The notes under the pieces were generated by a model. The model was not told where the DNA came from and ran no database searches. It saw only the letters and a list, made by a program, of their open reading frames with translations. The position numbers were made by a program, and so were the translations under genes. Source: an uncultured Bacteroidales bacterium (GTDB taxonomy: Bacteria; Bacteroidota; Bacteroidia; Bacteroidales; Bacteroidaceae). Taken from it: a stretch of 64,000 bases of DNA. Shown here piece after piece: positions 42,257 to 51,138 of the stretch (position 1 is the first letter of the stretch; each line of letters opens with the position of its first letter). The stretch is taken from positions 35,858 to 99,857 of the forward strand of contig CACWTU010000005.1 of the NCBI GenBank assembly GCA_902763885.1, given 5' to 3'.

Positions 42257-43057
42257 ATGAAAAAGATATTAGCTATTATATTGATGGTTATTCCGGTGCT
42301 GGGAATGGCACAGGAGAATGACGGAATGATGAGCCTTGTTGCGGATTCCACCAAGACCAATGCATTACCTACGCTTGCTGAGGCTGACAGCGCTTATATT
42401 CAGGGTGACTACCTTACTGCTATAGGTATATATGAGTCAATCATTGAAAATCAGGGAGTTAATGCTACCTTATATATGAATCTGGGCAACTGCTGGCTTA
42501 AACGTGATGAGGTTGCCAAAGCAATTCTCTGTTATGAGCGTGCATATCTGATAGATCCGTCTGATCCTGACGTGAAGTTTAATTTGGAGCTGGCACGTAC
42601 CAAGACTGTAGATAAGGTTAATCAGGTGAACCAACTCTTTATAGTAGTGTGGTTTAAGAAGCTTCTGGCAGTACTTGACGTGAATGGATGGGCCATTATG
42701 ACGGTTATCCTGTTCGCTGCAGCCATACTGTTTACCGGAGTCTTACTGTTCTCCAAGAAACGTGCCCTGCGTAAAATATCTTTTTCTTTTAGCGTATTTT
42801 TCTTGCTTTTGTCCATTTTATCTTTTATCTTCGCTACAACGCAGATGGGAAATATCCGGAACCGTGACACGGCAATAATCATGTCACCGAGCGTTACGGT
42901 CAAGAGTACACCCACCAGCAGCGGTACAGACCTGTTTATCATTCATGAAGGACGTAAGGTTCAGATACTGGATTCTTCAATGAAAGAGTGGGTTGAGATA
43001 AGGCTTGAGGATGGTAATACAGGTTGGGTACCGGTTAATGTAATGGAAATCATTTAA
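42257..43057 (+). CDS. batE: BatE, TPR-SH3 protein
   Basis: A 266-aa protein: signal peptide MKKILAIILMVIPVLGMAQ, TPR units (about 45-130; AYIQGDYLTAIGIYESII, NLGNCWLKRDEVAKAILCYE), two TM segments (about 155-175 and 185-205) and a C-terminal SH3-like domain (about 215-266; VTVKSTPTSSGTDLF, WVEIRLEDGNTGWVP). The start at 42257 fits the signal peptide; an upstream ATG at 42197 would read through repeat sequence. The PAP2 gene follows after 10 nt. Confidence 0.93.
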   Translation: MKKILAIILMVIPVLGMAQENDGMMSLVADSTKTNALPTLAEADSAYIQGDYLTAIGIYESIIENQGVNATLYMNLGNCWLKRDEVAKAILCYERAYLIDPSDPDVKFNLELARTKTVDKVNQVNQLFIVVWFKKLLAVLDVNGWAIMTVILFAAAILFTGVLLFSKKRALRKISFSFSVFFLLLSILSFIFATTQMGNIRNRDTAIIMSPSVTVKSTPTSSGTDLFIIHEGRKVQILDSSMKEWVEIRLEDGNTGWVPVNVMEII

Positions 43058-43067
43058 CCACAATGGA

Positions 43068-43769
43068 ATGACAGAAGCACAGGGTCTCATAGAGACAGAC
43101 AGATTGGCCACGCTGTCAGTAAATGGCAGCGACTCCCTTTTCTGGGACGGTGTGGCCAGTTTATTTACTTCAGTCATTGTGTGGGTTCCTCTTGCTCTTG
43201 CTGCTATATTCCTTATAATAAGGAACGTAAATCCTAAAAAAGTACTTTTTGTGCTTCTGATGGTGGTTCTCACCATAGTGTTGTGTGACCAATTGTCATC
43301 ATCAGTATTCAAACCGCTTTTTCACAGGCTAAGACCTACACGTGATCCCTTTATCTTGGATATGGTTGATACCGTAAATGGCTATCGTGGAGGACTTTAC
43401 GGCTTTTTCTCAGGCCATGCGGCCAATTCATTCGGCCTGGCCGCATTGTTTATTTGGCTTGTAAGGGACAGACTGTTCAGTCTGTCAGTGGGAATTTGGG
43501 CAATAATCAACGCATTGATAAGAACTTATCTTGGCGTACATTTTATAGGCGACATACTTGTAGGTGCCATTGCAGGAAGTCTGATAGGCAGTTTTACTTA
43601 TTGGTTGTACTTACTTGTGTCCCGTAAAGACCGATATTATCTTAGTGTGCACAGGTCCAGTTTGTTATATACAAAGTCCGGATTTATGCGCAATGATGTG
43701 TTTATTTTCCTGTGTGTACTTTTTGGTACATACTCGGTAATATTGATTGGAGCGTGCTTTGTAAATTGA
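43068..43769 (+). CDS. PAP2-family lipid phosphatase
   Basis: A 233-aa membrane phosphatase with about six TM segments and all three PAP2 motifs: KPLFHRLRP (C1), GFFSGHAANSFG (C2) and RTYLGVHFIGDIL (C3). Likely substrates are undecaprenyl pyrophosphate or phosphatidyl-glycerol-phosphate-type lipids. It lies 10 nt after batE and so seems to belong to the bat transcript, unlike in the basic bat operon. The start MTEAQGLIETDRLATLSVNG at 43068 is the first in frame. Confidence 0.9.
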   Translation: MTEAQGLIETDRLATLSVNGSDSLFWDGVASLFTSVIVWVPLALAAIFLIIRNVNPKKVLFVLLMVVLTIVLCDQLSSSVFKPLFHRLRPTRDPFILDMVDTVNGYRGGLYGFFSGHAANSFGLAALFIWLVRDRLFSLSVGIWAIINALIRTYLGVHFIGDILVGAIAGSLIGSFTYWLYLLVSRKDRYYLSVHRSSLLYTKSGFMRNDVFIFLCVLFGTYSVILIGACFVN

Positions 43770-43778
43770 CCAAAGTCA

Positions 43779-43831
43779 AATTACAATTGAAAAATTGAAA
43801 ATTGAAAATTGAAAATTGAAAATTGAAAATT
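43779..43831 (+). repeat. GAAAATT heptamer array, longest copy
   Basis: About six tandem TTGAAAA units after the PAP2 gene and before the small HTH gene. The unit number is the largest in the window. Confidence 0.85.
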
Positions 43832-43860
43832 TATTTGATAATAACCTAATTTTAATGCTT

Positions 43861-44115
43861 ATGACCAGATTAATCACATTCAATGAACTGCGCCAGATCA
43901 AGGCGCAACTTCCAGAGGGCAGTATCCACAGAATTGCCAATGAGCTGAATCTCGATGTAGAGACTGTTAGAAATTTCTTTGGAGGTACAGACTACAAGAA
44001 AGGTTCAGCAGTAGGTTTCCATATTGAGCCGGGACCAAACGGCGGTTGCGTTGTTCTGGATGATACGACAGTTCTGGATAGAGCTCTTGAAATCATTGCA
44101 GAAAGCAAGAAGTGA
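43861..44115 (+). CDS. Small putative DNA-binding (HTH) protein
   Basis: An 84-aa protein (MTRLITFNELRQIKAQLPEG at the start). Residues 9-38 fit a helix-turn-helix (SIHRIANELNLDVETVRNFF), and the C-terminal half has a glycine-rich hairpin (EPGPNGGCVVLDDTTVLDRA). I recall similar small proteins as conserved in Bacteroidales, but I do not know a function. It is flanked on both sides by heptamer arrays and followed by a perfect 15-bp hairpin. Confidence 0.7.
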   Translation: MTRLITFNELRQIKAQLPEGSIHRIANELNLDVETVRNFFGGTDYKKGSAVGFHIEPGPNGGCVVLDDTTVLDRALEIIAESKK

Positions 44116-44140
44116 ATTGAAAATTGAAAATTGAAAATTG
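44113..44140 (+). repeat. GAAAATT heptamer array after the HTH gene
   Basis: Begins at the stop codon and has about three units, leading directly into a terminator hairpin. Confidence 0.8.
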
Positions 44141-44141
44141 T

Positions 44142-44175
44142 AGAAAAGGTTCGGAATAATTTCCGAACCTTTTCT
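44142..44175 (+). terminator. Hairpin terminator after the HTH gene
   Basis: A perfect 15-bp stem AGAAAAGGTTCGGAA / TTCCGAACCTTTTCT with loop TAAT. The A/T ends of the stem give a short U-run in either direction. Confidence 0.75.
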
Positions 44176-44220
44176 AATATCACGGGTTATCACGCAGGTT
44201 TATTATCACGCAGGTGCCTG

Positions 44221-44253
44221 TAATTTTCAATTTTCAATTCTCAATTTTCAATT
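44221..44253 (-). repeat. GAAAATT heptamer array, inverted copy
   Basis: Reads AATTTTCAATTTTCAATT on the plus strand, so it is inverted with respect to the arrays at 43779 and 44113 and could pair with them. Confidence 0.8.
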
Positions 44254-44341
44254 TGCAAAATTGTTTATCAATTTTGCATAATAACTATTATGTTAAATAG
44301 GAAATACAGAAATGAAATAACCCCACTCCCGACAAAAAAAA

Positions 44342-44370
44342 GAAACTGCCGGAATATGTCCGACAGTTTC
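44342..44370 (-). terminator. Terminator of the minus-strand TPR gene
   Basis: On the minus strand GAAACTG-T-CGG pairs with CCG-G-CAGTTTC (one mismatch, loop ACATATT), followed by eight T residues. It lies 29 nt after the stop codon at 44399. Confidence 0.85.
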
Positions 44371-44398
44371 ATAAAAGTTATATGTTTAAAGGATTGAA

Positions 44399-45679
44399 TT
44401 AAGCACCGAGAAGTTTCTCAATTTCCTTCATCTCTTTAGTCATTTCAACCTTGTAGTAAATCTGATAAAGCAATGGGCCCCATTTGTTGACATTCTCAGG
44501 CTCAAGTTCTCTCCACTTCTCTACATAAGGAAGAGCTTCTTTATAGATTTCCTTTTCCTTCTTTAATCCATTCTTATATTCAGCAGACTTGTAATTCAGC
44601 TTGTCATTTGCCTCACTGAAGGCTTGAGCCTTGAACATTATGCAAAGGCCAATGTTGTTGTAGGCTTCACCTAACGTGTTATCCTTCTCAATGGCAATCT
44701 TGTACTGTTCAATAGCCTTGTCATAATCCTTGTTCTGCTGTGCAACGAAACCGAGAACGTAATAGTTGTAAGCTTTTTCAGGATCAGCCGCTACCATCTC
44801 ATTCGCAAATTTTTCCATCTCACCCATGTCATTCCTGAGACTGTAGTAGTTCAGCAATTTGCCATAGTACCACTCATGGGTCGGATATTTGATAAGACCA
44901 GCCTTAAGTGACTTGAGCCAGTTTACGGTATCACCCATGTGGCCGTAGCTCTCGCAAATGAACTCTGTGGCATCCTCACCATATTCCTCATCATTCTGGG
45001 CTGTCTGTGAATACTTAAGGCAGTCCTCCCACTGCTCCAGCTGGAAAGCTGCGAGTGCAGGGAAATATGAGTATTTTACGCCGTTCTCATTCCATACGGC
45101 ATCACTCTCTCTGAAATCAGCAAAATCTTCTCTTTGGGCAATTGTGTAATACTTGTCAAAGAATTTGTAAGCTGTGGCGGGGTCGTTATGATGCATGAAA
45201 TAGTGAACGCCGGCAGTAATCATCTGATTCAGGTTGCGGTGAATGATGCTTGGGAACAGGCGGTTTCTTGCCTCATTTGATGTCTTACCCTTTTCATTGG
45301 GAATCTGCTGCAGAGAGTCTGCTCTGAGGGTGAATGTGATCATCTTGTCCAGATAATCATACAAAGCTGTAGTGTCATATTTTACACCTGCATTGTATGA
45401 CTTGATGCTCTCCTGATTGTAGAAATACTCATATATAACAGCTGCTTCATACCATGTCTGATCCCAATCCTTCAGCAGAGGGTTCTTCATAGCGTCATCT
45501 ATGAGCTTCTTGGCATGTCTCTTATCCGGAACATCATCACGTTCCATATCATCTCTTGCCTCCTTAACGGTCTTCTGGGCAGCCTTGGTGGCTTTCTTCA
45601 GCTCTTTCTCAGACATCTGAGCATAGGATGCGCATGACACTCCAAGAGCTGCAATCAAAACAAATATAAGTTTCTTCAT
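44399..45679 (-). CDS. Exported TPR protein
   Basis: A 426-aa protein with a signal peptide (MKKLIFVLIAALGVSCASYA) and TPR-like helices through most of its length, clearest near the C-terminus (AYNYYVLGFVAQQNKDYDKA, then EQYKIAIEKDNTLGEAYNNI). The family looks like the Bacteroidales TPR proteins found beside gyrA. It lies 60 nt after gyrA on the same strand and may be co-transcribed. The partner is unknown; a periplasmic scaffold role is likely. Confidence 0.85.
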   Translation of the reverse strand: MKKLIFVLIAALGVSCASYAQMSEKELKKATKAAQKTVKEARDDMERDDVPDKRHAKKLIDDAMKNPLLKDWDQTWYEAAVIYEYFYNQESIKSYNAGVKYDTTALYDYLDKMITFTLRADSLQQIPNEKGKTSNEARNRLFPSIIHRNLNQMITAGVHYFMHHNDPATAYKFFDKYYTIAQREDFADFRESDAVWNENGVKYSYFPALAAFQLEQWEDCLKYSQTAQNDEEYGEDATEFICESYGHMGDTVNWLKSLKAGLIKYPTHEWYYGKLLNYYSLRNDMGEMEKFANEMVAADPEKAYNYYVLGFVAQQNKDYDKAIEQYKIAIEKDNTLGEAYNNIGLCIMFKAQAFSEANDKLNYKSAEYKNGLKKEKEIYKEALPYVEKWRELEPENVNKWGPLLYQIYYKVEMTKEMKEIEKLLGA

Positions 45680-45739
45680 GTTGAAAAAATGTTATAGGTT
45701 TTACATTATTAATATATCATACTTAATTGGTTGTTAAAA

Positions 45740-48262
45740 TCACTCGGTCACAGGTGCTTCTGGGGCCGATTCTGAGACTGTAGCCTCCCCACCCTCTGAG
45801 GGTTCTTCCTCAATAGGTTCACTGTCAACCTTGCAGATGGAACCGATCTGGTCATTGCGTTTTTCCAGGTTAATGAGCCTTACGCCCTGCGTGGCGCGTC
45901 CCATAACACGGAAATCAGATACGCTGACACGCAATGTAATGCCTGATTTGTTAATGATTACCAGATCGTTGTCATCTGTAACTGCTTGAATTGAAACAAG
46001 TTTACCGGTCTTGTCAGTAATATTAAGAGTCTTGACACCCTTGCCGCCACGGTTGGTCTTGCGGTAATCCTCTATCTCGGAACGCTTGCCGTAGCCCTGC
46101 TCTGAAACTACCATGATGGTCTCCTCAGGCTGCTCATCGACAGCAATCATGCCTACCACCTGATCCTCACCGTCTTCATCAAGAGTCATGGCGCGGACAC
46201 CTGTTGATGTACGGCCCATGGAGCGTACTGTGCTCTCATTGAAACGTATGGCGCGTCCGTTACGGTTGGCAATGATTATCTCCTTGTTGCCGTCAGTAAG
46301 CAATACGTTGATTACCTTGTCACCCTCATTCAGGTTGATGGCGTTGATACCGTTCTGGCGCGGACGTGAGTAATCCTGGAGTATGGTCTTCTTGATTACG
46401 CCGTTCTGTGTGCAGAATACCAGGTAATGGTTGGATGTGAACTCAACATCACCAAGGTTCTTGATTGCGATATATGCGTTTACAGCATCATCGGGCTCAA
46501 TGTTGAGCATATTCTGGATGGCACGGCCCTTTGATGTCTTGCCGCCCTCAGGAATGTCATAAACCTTGAGCCAGTAGCAACGTCCCTTCTGTGTGAAGAA
46601 GAGTATGTAGTTGTGAGTGGTTGCCGTGAATATGTGCTCGATGAAGTCCTCGTCACGCTTGTCAGAGCCGCGGGAGCCTACCCCACCTCTTCCCTGCAGA
46701 CGGTACTCCGTAAGGGCAGTGCGCTTGATGTAGCCTAAATGTGACATTGTTATGATCATAGGCTCATCGGCATAGAAGTCCTCTGGATTGAACTCCTCAC
46801 TTGCATAGACAATCTCTGTCTTACGCTCGTCACCGTATTTGTCTATGATAGCCTGCATCTCATCCTTGATAACCTGCTTGCACTTTTCAGGATCATCCAG
46901 AATGCTCTGGAGCTCCTCAATGCGTGCCATAACCTGATTGTACTCATCATGCAGCTGATCCTGCATGAGTCCGGTAAGCTGGCGCAGACGCATATCTACG
47001 ATAGCCTTGGCCTGGATCTCATCCAGTCCGAAGCGGTCCATGAGGTTCTGAATTGCGTCATTCGGGGTCTTGGCCTTCTTGATGATCTGTATAACCTCAT
47101 CAATGTTATCTGATGCAATGATCAGACCTTCAAGTATATGGGCGCGTTTCTTGGCCTCCTCAAGGTCAAACTTGGTACGGCGGATAACCACCTCATGACG
47201 ATGATCAATGAAGCACTTTATAAGGTCACGCAGATTGAGGCATTTGGGGCGTCCCTTTACAAGGGCTATGTTGTTTACGCCGAATGATGTCTGCAGTGCG
47301 GTCATCTTGAACAGTTTGTTCAATACCACACCGGCATTGGCGTCACGCTTTACGTCTATGACGATACGCATACCCTCGCGGTCAGACTCGTCATTCACGT
47401 TGCTGATGCCCTCAATCTTCTTATCTGTTACCAGCTCAGCAATGAACTTGATGAGCTCTGCCTTGTTTACTCCGTAAGGAATCTCGGTGACAACGATCTT
47501 GTCATGCTGCTCGCCGGCCTCGATCTCAGTCTTGGCACGCATGATCACGCGGCCGCGTCCGGTCTCATAGGCCTCACGTACGCCGCTTATGCCATAGATG
47601 TATGCACCTGTGGGGAAATCAGGAGCCTTGATGTACTGCATCAGCTCATCAACCGTGATGTCAGGATTATCCACCATGGCCATGCAGCCGTTCAGCACCT
47701 CTGTCAGGTTATGAGGCGGCATGTTAGTGGCCATACCTACGGCGATACCGGATGATCCGTTTACCAGCAAGTTAGGTATTGTGGCAGGAAGAACCGTAGG
47801 CTCCTCCTCCTTGTTGTCATAGTTGGGAACAAAGTCAACGGTGTTCTTGTTGATGTCCTGCATCATCTCCTCACCTATCCTGCGCAGACGCACCTCGGTG
47901 TAACGCATGGCAGCCGGGCTGTCACCGTCTATCGATCCGAAGTTACCCTGGCCGTCAACCAGCGGATAACGCATGATCCAGTCCTGTGCCAGACGCACAA
48001 GAGCACCATATACTGATGAATCACCATGAGGATGGAAGTGTCCGAGTACATCACCTACCGTACGGGCCGATTTGCGGTAACCCTTATCAGATGTGTTGCC
48101 GTCGCGCATCATACTGTACAGTATGCGGCGATGTACGGGCTTAAGTCCGTCACGGGCATCTGGGAGAGCTCTGGCTACTATCACTGACATTGAATAGTCA
48201 ATGTAGGATGACTTCATCTCCTCCTCAATGTTTACCTTGATAATTCTGTCCTGATTTTCCAA
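45740..48262 (-). CDS. gyrA: DNA gyrase subunit A
   Basis: An 840-aa type II topoisomerase subunit that cuts and rejoins DNA. The breakage-rejoining domain has [19 protein letters not shown] and the active-site Tyr in AAMRYTEVR; six beta-pinwheel blades follow from about 510 ([10 protein letters not shown], then [11 protein letters not shown] and [13 protein letters not shown]). At the quinolone pocket, the place of E. coli Ser83 is Ser, and that of Asp87 is Gly. The C-terminus is an acidic E/P/S tail. Its own promoter element lies upstream. Confidence 0.97.
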   Translation of the reverse strand: MENQDRIIKVNIEEEMKSSYIDYSMSVIVARALPDARDGLKPVHRRILYSMMRDGNTSDKGYRKSARTVGDVLGHFHPHGDSSVYGALVRLAQDWIMRYPLVDGQGNFGSIDGDSPAAMRYTEVRLRRIGEEMMQDINKNTVDFVPNYDNKEEEPTVLPATIPNLLVNGSSGIAVGMATNMPPHNLTEVLNGCMAMVDNPDITVDELMQYIKAPDFPTGAYIYGISGVREAYETGRGRVIMRAKTEIEAGEQHDKIVVTEIPYGVNKAELIKFIAELVTDKKIEGISNVNDESDREGMRIVIDVKRDANAGVVLNKLFKMTALQTSFGVNNIALVKGRPKCLNLRDLIKCFIDHRHEVVIRRTKFDLEEAKKRAHILEGLIIASDNIDEVIQIIKKAKTPNDAIQNLMDRFGLDEIQAKAIVDMRLRQLTGLMQDQLHDEYNQVMARIEELQSILDDPEKCKQVIKDEMQAIIDKYGDERKTEIVYASEEFNPEDFYADEPMIITMSHLGYIKRTALTEYRLQGRGGVGSRGSDKRDEDFIEHIFTATTHNYILFFTQKGRCYWLKVYDIPEGGKTSKGRAIQNMLNIEPDDAVNAYIAIKNLGDVEFTSNHYLVFCTQNGVIKKTILQDYSRPRQNGINAINLNEGDKVINVLLTDGNKEIIIANRNGRAIRFNESTVRSMGRTSTGVRAMTLDEDGEDQVVGMIAVDEQPEETIMVVSEQGYGKRSEIEDYRKTNRGGKGVKTLNITDKTGKLVSIQAVTDDNDLVIINKSGITLRVSVSDFRVMGRATQGVRLINLEKRNDQIGSICKVDSEPIEEEPSEGGEATVSESAPEAPVTE

Positions 48263-48321
48263 TTTCTTCTATTGTTTTAAGGCTTTGACAAAGCTTAAAC
48301 CGTCACTTCGTTTTAAGCACC

Positions 48322-48329
48322 CAAAATTA
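48322..48329 (-). promoter_or_regulatory. Promoter of gyrA
   Basis: The minus strand reads TAATTTTG, with TTG 20 nt upstream of it (plus-strand 48350-48352), a good -33/-7 layout. The gyrA start is 60 nt downstream. Confidence 0.65.
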
Positions 48330-48447
48330 CTCCAAAAATAGTTTATAAGCAACTTTACGCGCGTATTTTTAATAAGGTGTTGAAAACATTCGGGTGTGTT
48401 TCATCGGACTTTATGGCATAACCTTATGATTGGCACGTGATTTGCCT

Positions 48448-48455
48448 TATCTTTG
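48448..48455 (+). promoter_or_regulatory. Promoter -7 element of clpC
   Basis: TATCTTTG matches TAnnTTTG, 47 nt before the clpC start at 48503. The promoter lies inside the longer open frame, which argues for the ATG at 48503. Confidence 0.6.
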
Positions 48456-48502
48456 CATCCGGATATGTTTCCGGACCGAAACAAAAGCATAAACAGAACA
48501 GA

Positions 48503-51022
48503 ATGGACAACAAGATATCAGATAAACTCAATTCAATACTGTCACTCTGCAAGGAAGAGGCTGAAAGGCTCTCCTACTCTGAGGTTATGCCTGAGCATCT
48601 GCTTTTAGGCATGATTCGTGACGGCAGCAACAAGGCTGTTGAACTGCTGGCGGGGATGGGTGTTGACTTGAATGAACTCCGCTATAAGCTTGAGACGTCA
48701 CAAGTCGGGCAGGATATCCGTACTGACAAGGTTCCCATAGAGCGTATAGCTCTTTCCGTGATAGTGACAAGGTTGCTTAAAATCAGCATGCTGGAAGCCA
48801 GGCTCCAACACAAGGAGGAGGCTGACGCTGAGCATCTGCTGCTTGCCATTGCCCGTGACCGCTCAAGCAATGCTGCTAACATACTTAATTCATATAATGT
48901 AAATTACCGCTCTCTTCTTGAACAGCTTAACGGCAGTTCGGCTGAAATCAGGATGGGTATGGGGCTTACCAATGATGAGGATGATGATGAAGATGAGGAT
49001 ACACCATCTGCACCGCAAGGCCCCAAGGGCGGAAAGACTGCCACGACAGCACGTTCGGGCAGCGCTACGCCGGTATTGGACAGTTTCAGCACTGATATGA
49101 CACAGTCTGCCCTGGAGGGCAAGCTGGATCCTGTTGTCGGCCGTGAGAAAGAGATAGAACGTCTTGCGCAGATACTTACCCGCCGCAAGAAGAACAACCC
49201 TATTCTTATAGGTGAACCCGGCGTAGGTAAAACAGCTATCGTAGAGGGGCTTGCCCAGCGTATCATGCAACGCAAGGTGTCACGCATGCTGTTCGGTAAA
49301 CGTATTCTTGCGCTTGATATGGCAGCCGTGGTGGCCGGTACCAAATACCGCGGACAGTTTGAGGAGAGGCTCCGCTCAATTATTCAGGAACTTAAGAAGA
49401 ATCCTGACATCATACTCTTCATTGACGAGATACATACCATAATAGGTGCAGGTTCGGCTCCAGGTTCTATGGATGCCGCCAACATGCTTAAACCGGCCTT
49501 GTCGCGCGGTGAGGTGCAATGCATAGGTGCCACCACCGTTGATGAGTACCGCAAATCTATTGAAAAGGACGGTGCCTTGGAGCGCCGTTTCCAGAAGATA
49601 CTTGTGGAGCCTACCACTGCTGATGAGACACTCCAGATTCTGGAGAACATAAAAGGCCGGTATGAAGAGCACCATAATGTTACATATACTCCCGATGCAC
49701 TCAAGGCATGCGTCAGCCTGGCGCAGCGTTATATAACAGACCGTGCATTCCCTGACAAGGCCATCGATGTCATGGATGAGGCCGGTTCCCGTACTCACCT
49801 CTCAAACCTCTCCGTTCCCAAGGAGATTGAGGATAAGGAGCATCAGATAGACTTTACCCGTGAAGGAAAGAATGATGCCGTGACCCGTCAGGATTTTGAA
49901 CTGGCGGCCCGTTTCCGTGATCAGGAGAAGGTACTGGAGGGTGAACTTGAGCAGATGCGCAAGGATTGGGAACAGTCTCTCAAGGAGCATCGCGAGACGG
50001 TTGATGAAGGGAACATCGCAACCGTTGTCTCCATGATGAGCGGCATCCCTGTGCAGAAGATTGCCCGTGAGGAGGGCGAAAGGCTTAAAGGTCTGGCCCC
50101 TGCCCTCAAGGCTAAGGTCATAGCTCAGGATTCGGCGATAGACTTGCTTGCCAGAGCTATACGCAGGAGTCGTGTGGGATTGAAAAATCCTGACAAGCCT
50201 ATAGGGACGTTCCTCTTCCTTGGACCTACCGGTGTAGGCAAGACACTTCTTGCCAAGGAACTTGCCGAGCAGATGTTCGGCACCAGTGATGCCCTGATCC
50301 GTGTGGATATGAGTGAGTTCATGGAGAAATTCGCCGTGTCACGCCTGGTGGGTGCGCCTCCGGGATATGTGGGATATGAAGATGGCGGCCAACTCACTGA
50401 GAAAGTACGCCGTAAGCCCTACTCCATCATCCTTCTTGATGAGATTGAAAAGGCACATCAGGATGTCTTCAACATACTGCTCCAGGTTATGGATGAGGGC
50501 CGTTTGACTGACAGCGAGAGCCGTACGGTTGATTTCCGCAATACCATTATAATAATGACGTCCAACCTGGGCTCACGCCAGATTCAGGAGTATGGCCGAG
50601 GAATAGGTTTCTCCACGTCCGATGCCGGAACAGACCTGGCCCGTCAGGATATAATCCGCAAGGCACTGAACAAGTCATTTGCACCGGAATTCATAAACCG
50701 TATAGATGAGATTATCACCTTCAATCAGCTTGACCGTGAAGCAGTTGGGCGTATTGTAGAAATAGAGCTTGCACAATTGGCCTCAAGAATGGAGGGAATG
50801 GGCTACACCCTGTCTGTTACAGACGGAGCAAAATCATTCCTGGCAGACAAGGGCTACAGCCGTGAATATGGTGCCCGTCCGCTCAAGCGTGCCATCCAGA
50901 ACTATGTGGAGGATAAACTGGCTGAGGTGATGATAGACGGTGAGTGCCCCGCAGGTTCAAGCCTCTCTGTAGAGGCTAATGCTGATAATACAGACCTTAC
51001 AGTCACTATAGGGATCAAATGA
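48503..51022 (+). CDS. clpC: Clp protease ATPase ClpC-type
   Basis: An 839-aa Hsp100 unfoldase. Double Clp-N domain (about 1-145), an acidic D/E linker (about 150-165), AAA1 with [20 protein letters not shown], a UVR-like M segment ([20 protein letters not shown]) that marks ClpC rather than ClpB, and AAA2 with [20 protein letters not shown] and the C-terminal D2 small domain. It unfolds substrates for ClpP. Start 48503 was chosen since the frame from 48437 includes the promoter. Single-gene unit with a terminator after it. Confidence 0.95.
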   Translation: MDNKISDKLNSILSLCKEEAERLSYSEVMPEHLLLGMIRDGSNKAVELLAGMGVDLNELRYKLETSQVGQDIRTDKVPIERIALSVIVTRLLKISMLEARLQHKEEADAEHLLLAIARDRSSNAANILNSYNVNYRSLLEQLNGSSAEIRMGMGLTNDEDDDEDEDTPSAPQGPKGGKTATTARSGSATPVLDSFSTDMTQSALEGKLDPVVGREKEIERLAQILTRRKKNNPILIGEPGVGKTAIVEGLAQRIMQRKVSRMLFGKRILALDMAAVVAGTKYRGQFEERLRSIIQELKKNPDIILFIDEIHTIIGAGSAPGSMDAANMLKPALSRGEVQCIGATTVDEYRKSIEKDGALERRFQKILVEPTTADETLQILENIKGRYEEHHNVTYTPDALKACVSLAQRYITDRAFPDKAIDVMDEAGSRTHLSNLSVPKEIEDKEHQIDFTREGKNDAVTRQDFELAARFRDQEKVLEGELEQMRKDWEQSLKEHRETVDEGNIATVVSMMSGIPVQKIAREEGERLKGLAPALKAKVIAQDSAIDLLARAIRRSRVGLKNPDKPIGTFLFLGPTGVGKTLLAKELAEQMFGTSDALIRVDMSEFMEKFAVSRLVGAPPGYVGYEDGGQLTEKVRRKPYSIILLDEIEKAHQDVFNILLQVMDEGRLTDSESRTVDFRNTIIIMTSNLGSRQIQEYGRGIGFSTSDAGTDLARQDIIRKALNKSFAPEFINRIDEIITFNQLDREAVGRIVEIELAQLASRMEGMGYTLSVTDGAKSFLADKGYSREYGARPLKRAIQNYVEDKLAEVMIDGECPAGSSLSVEANADNTDLTVTIGIK

Positions 51023-51057
51023 TTTGACATAGAGTCACAGCAGGACTCATGTTCAGC

Positions 51058-51092
51058 CAAAATGTCAGTCGGGAAACCGTCTGGCATTTTTG
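51058..51092 (+). terminator. Terminator of clpC
   Basis: AAAATGTCAG-T-CGG pairs with CCG-T-CTGGCATTTT (one mismatch, one G-T pair) around GAAA, with a short T-run TTTTT. Confidence 0.8.
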
Positions 51093-51138
51093 TTGTATTG
51101 TATAGGGCAAAAAGAAAACAATTAAAACAGAATAAGAT

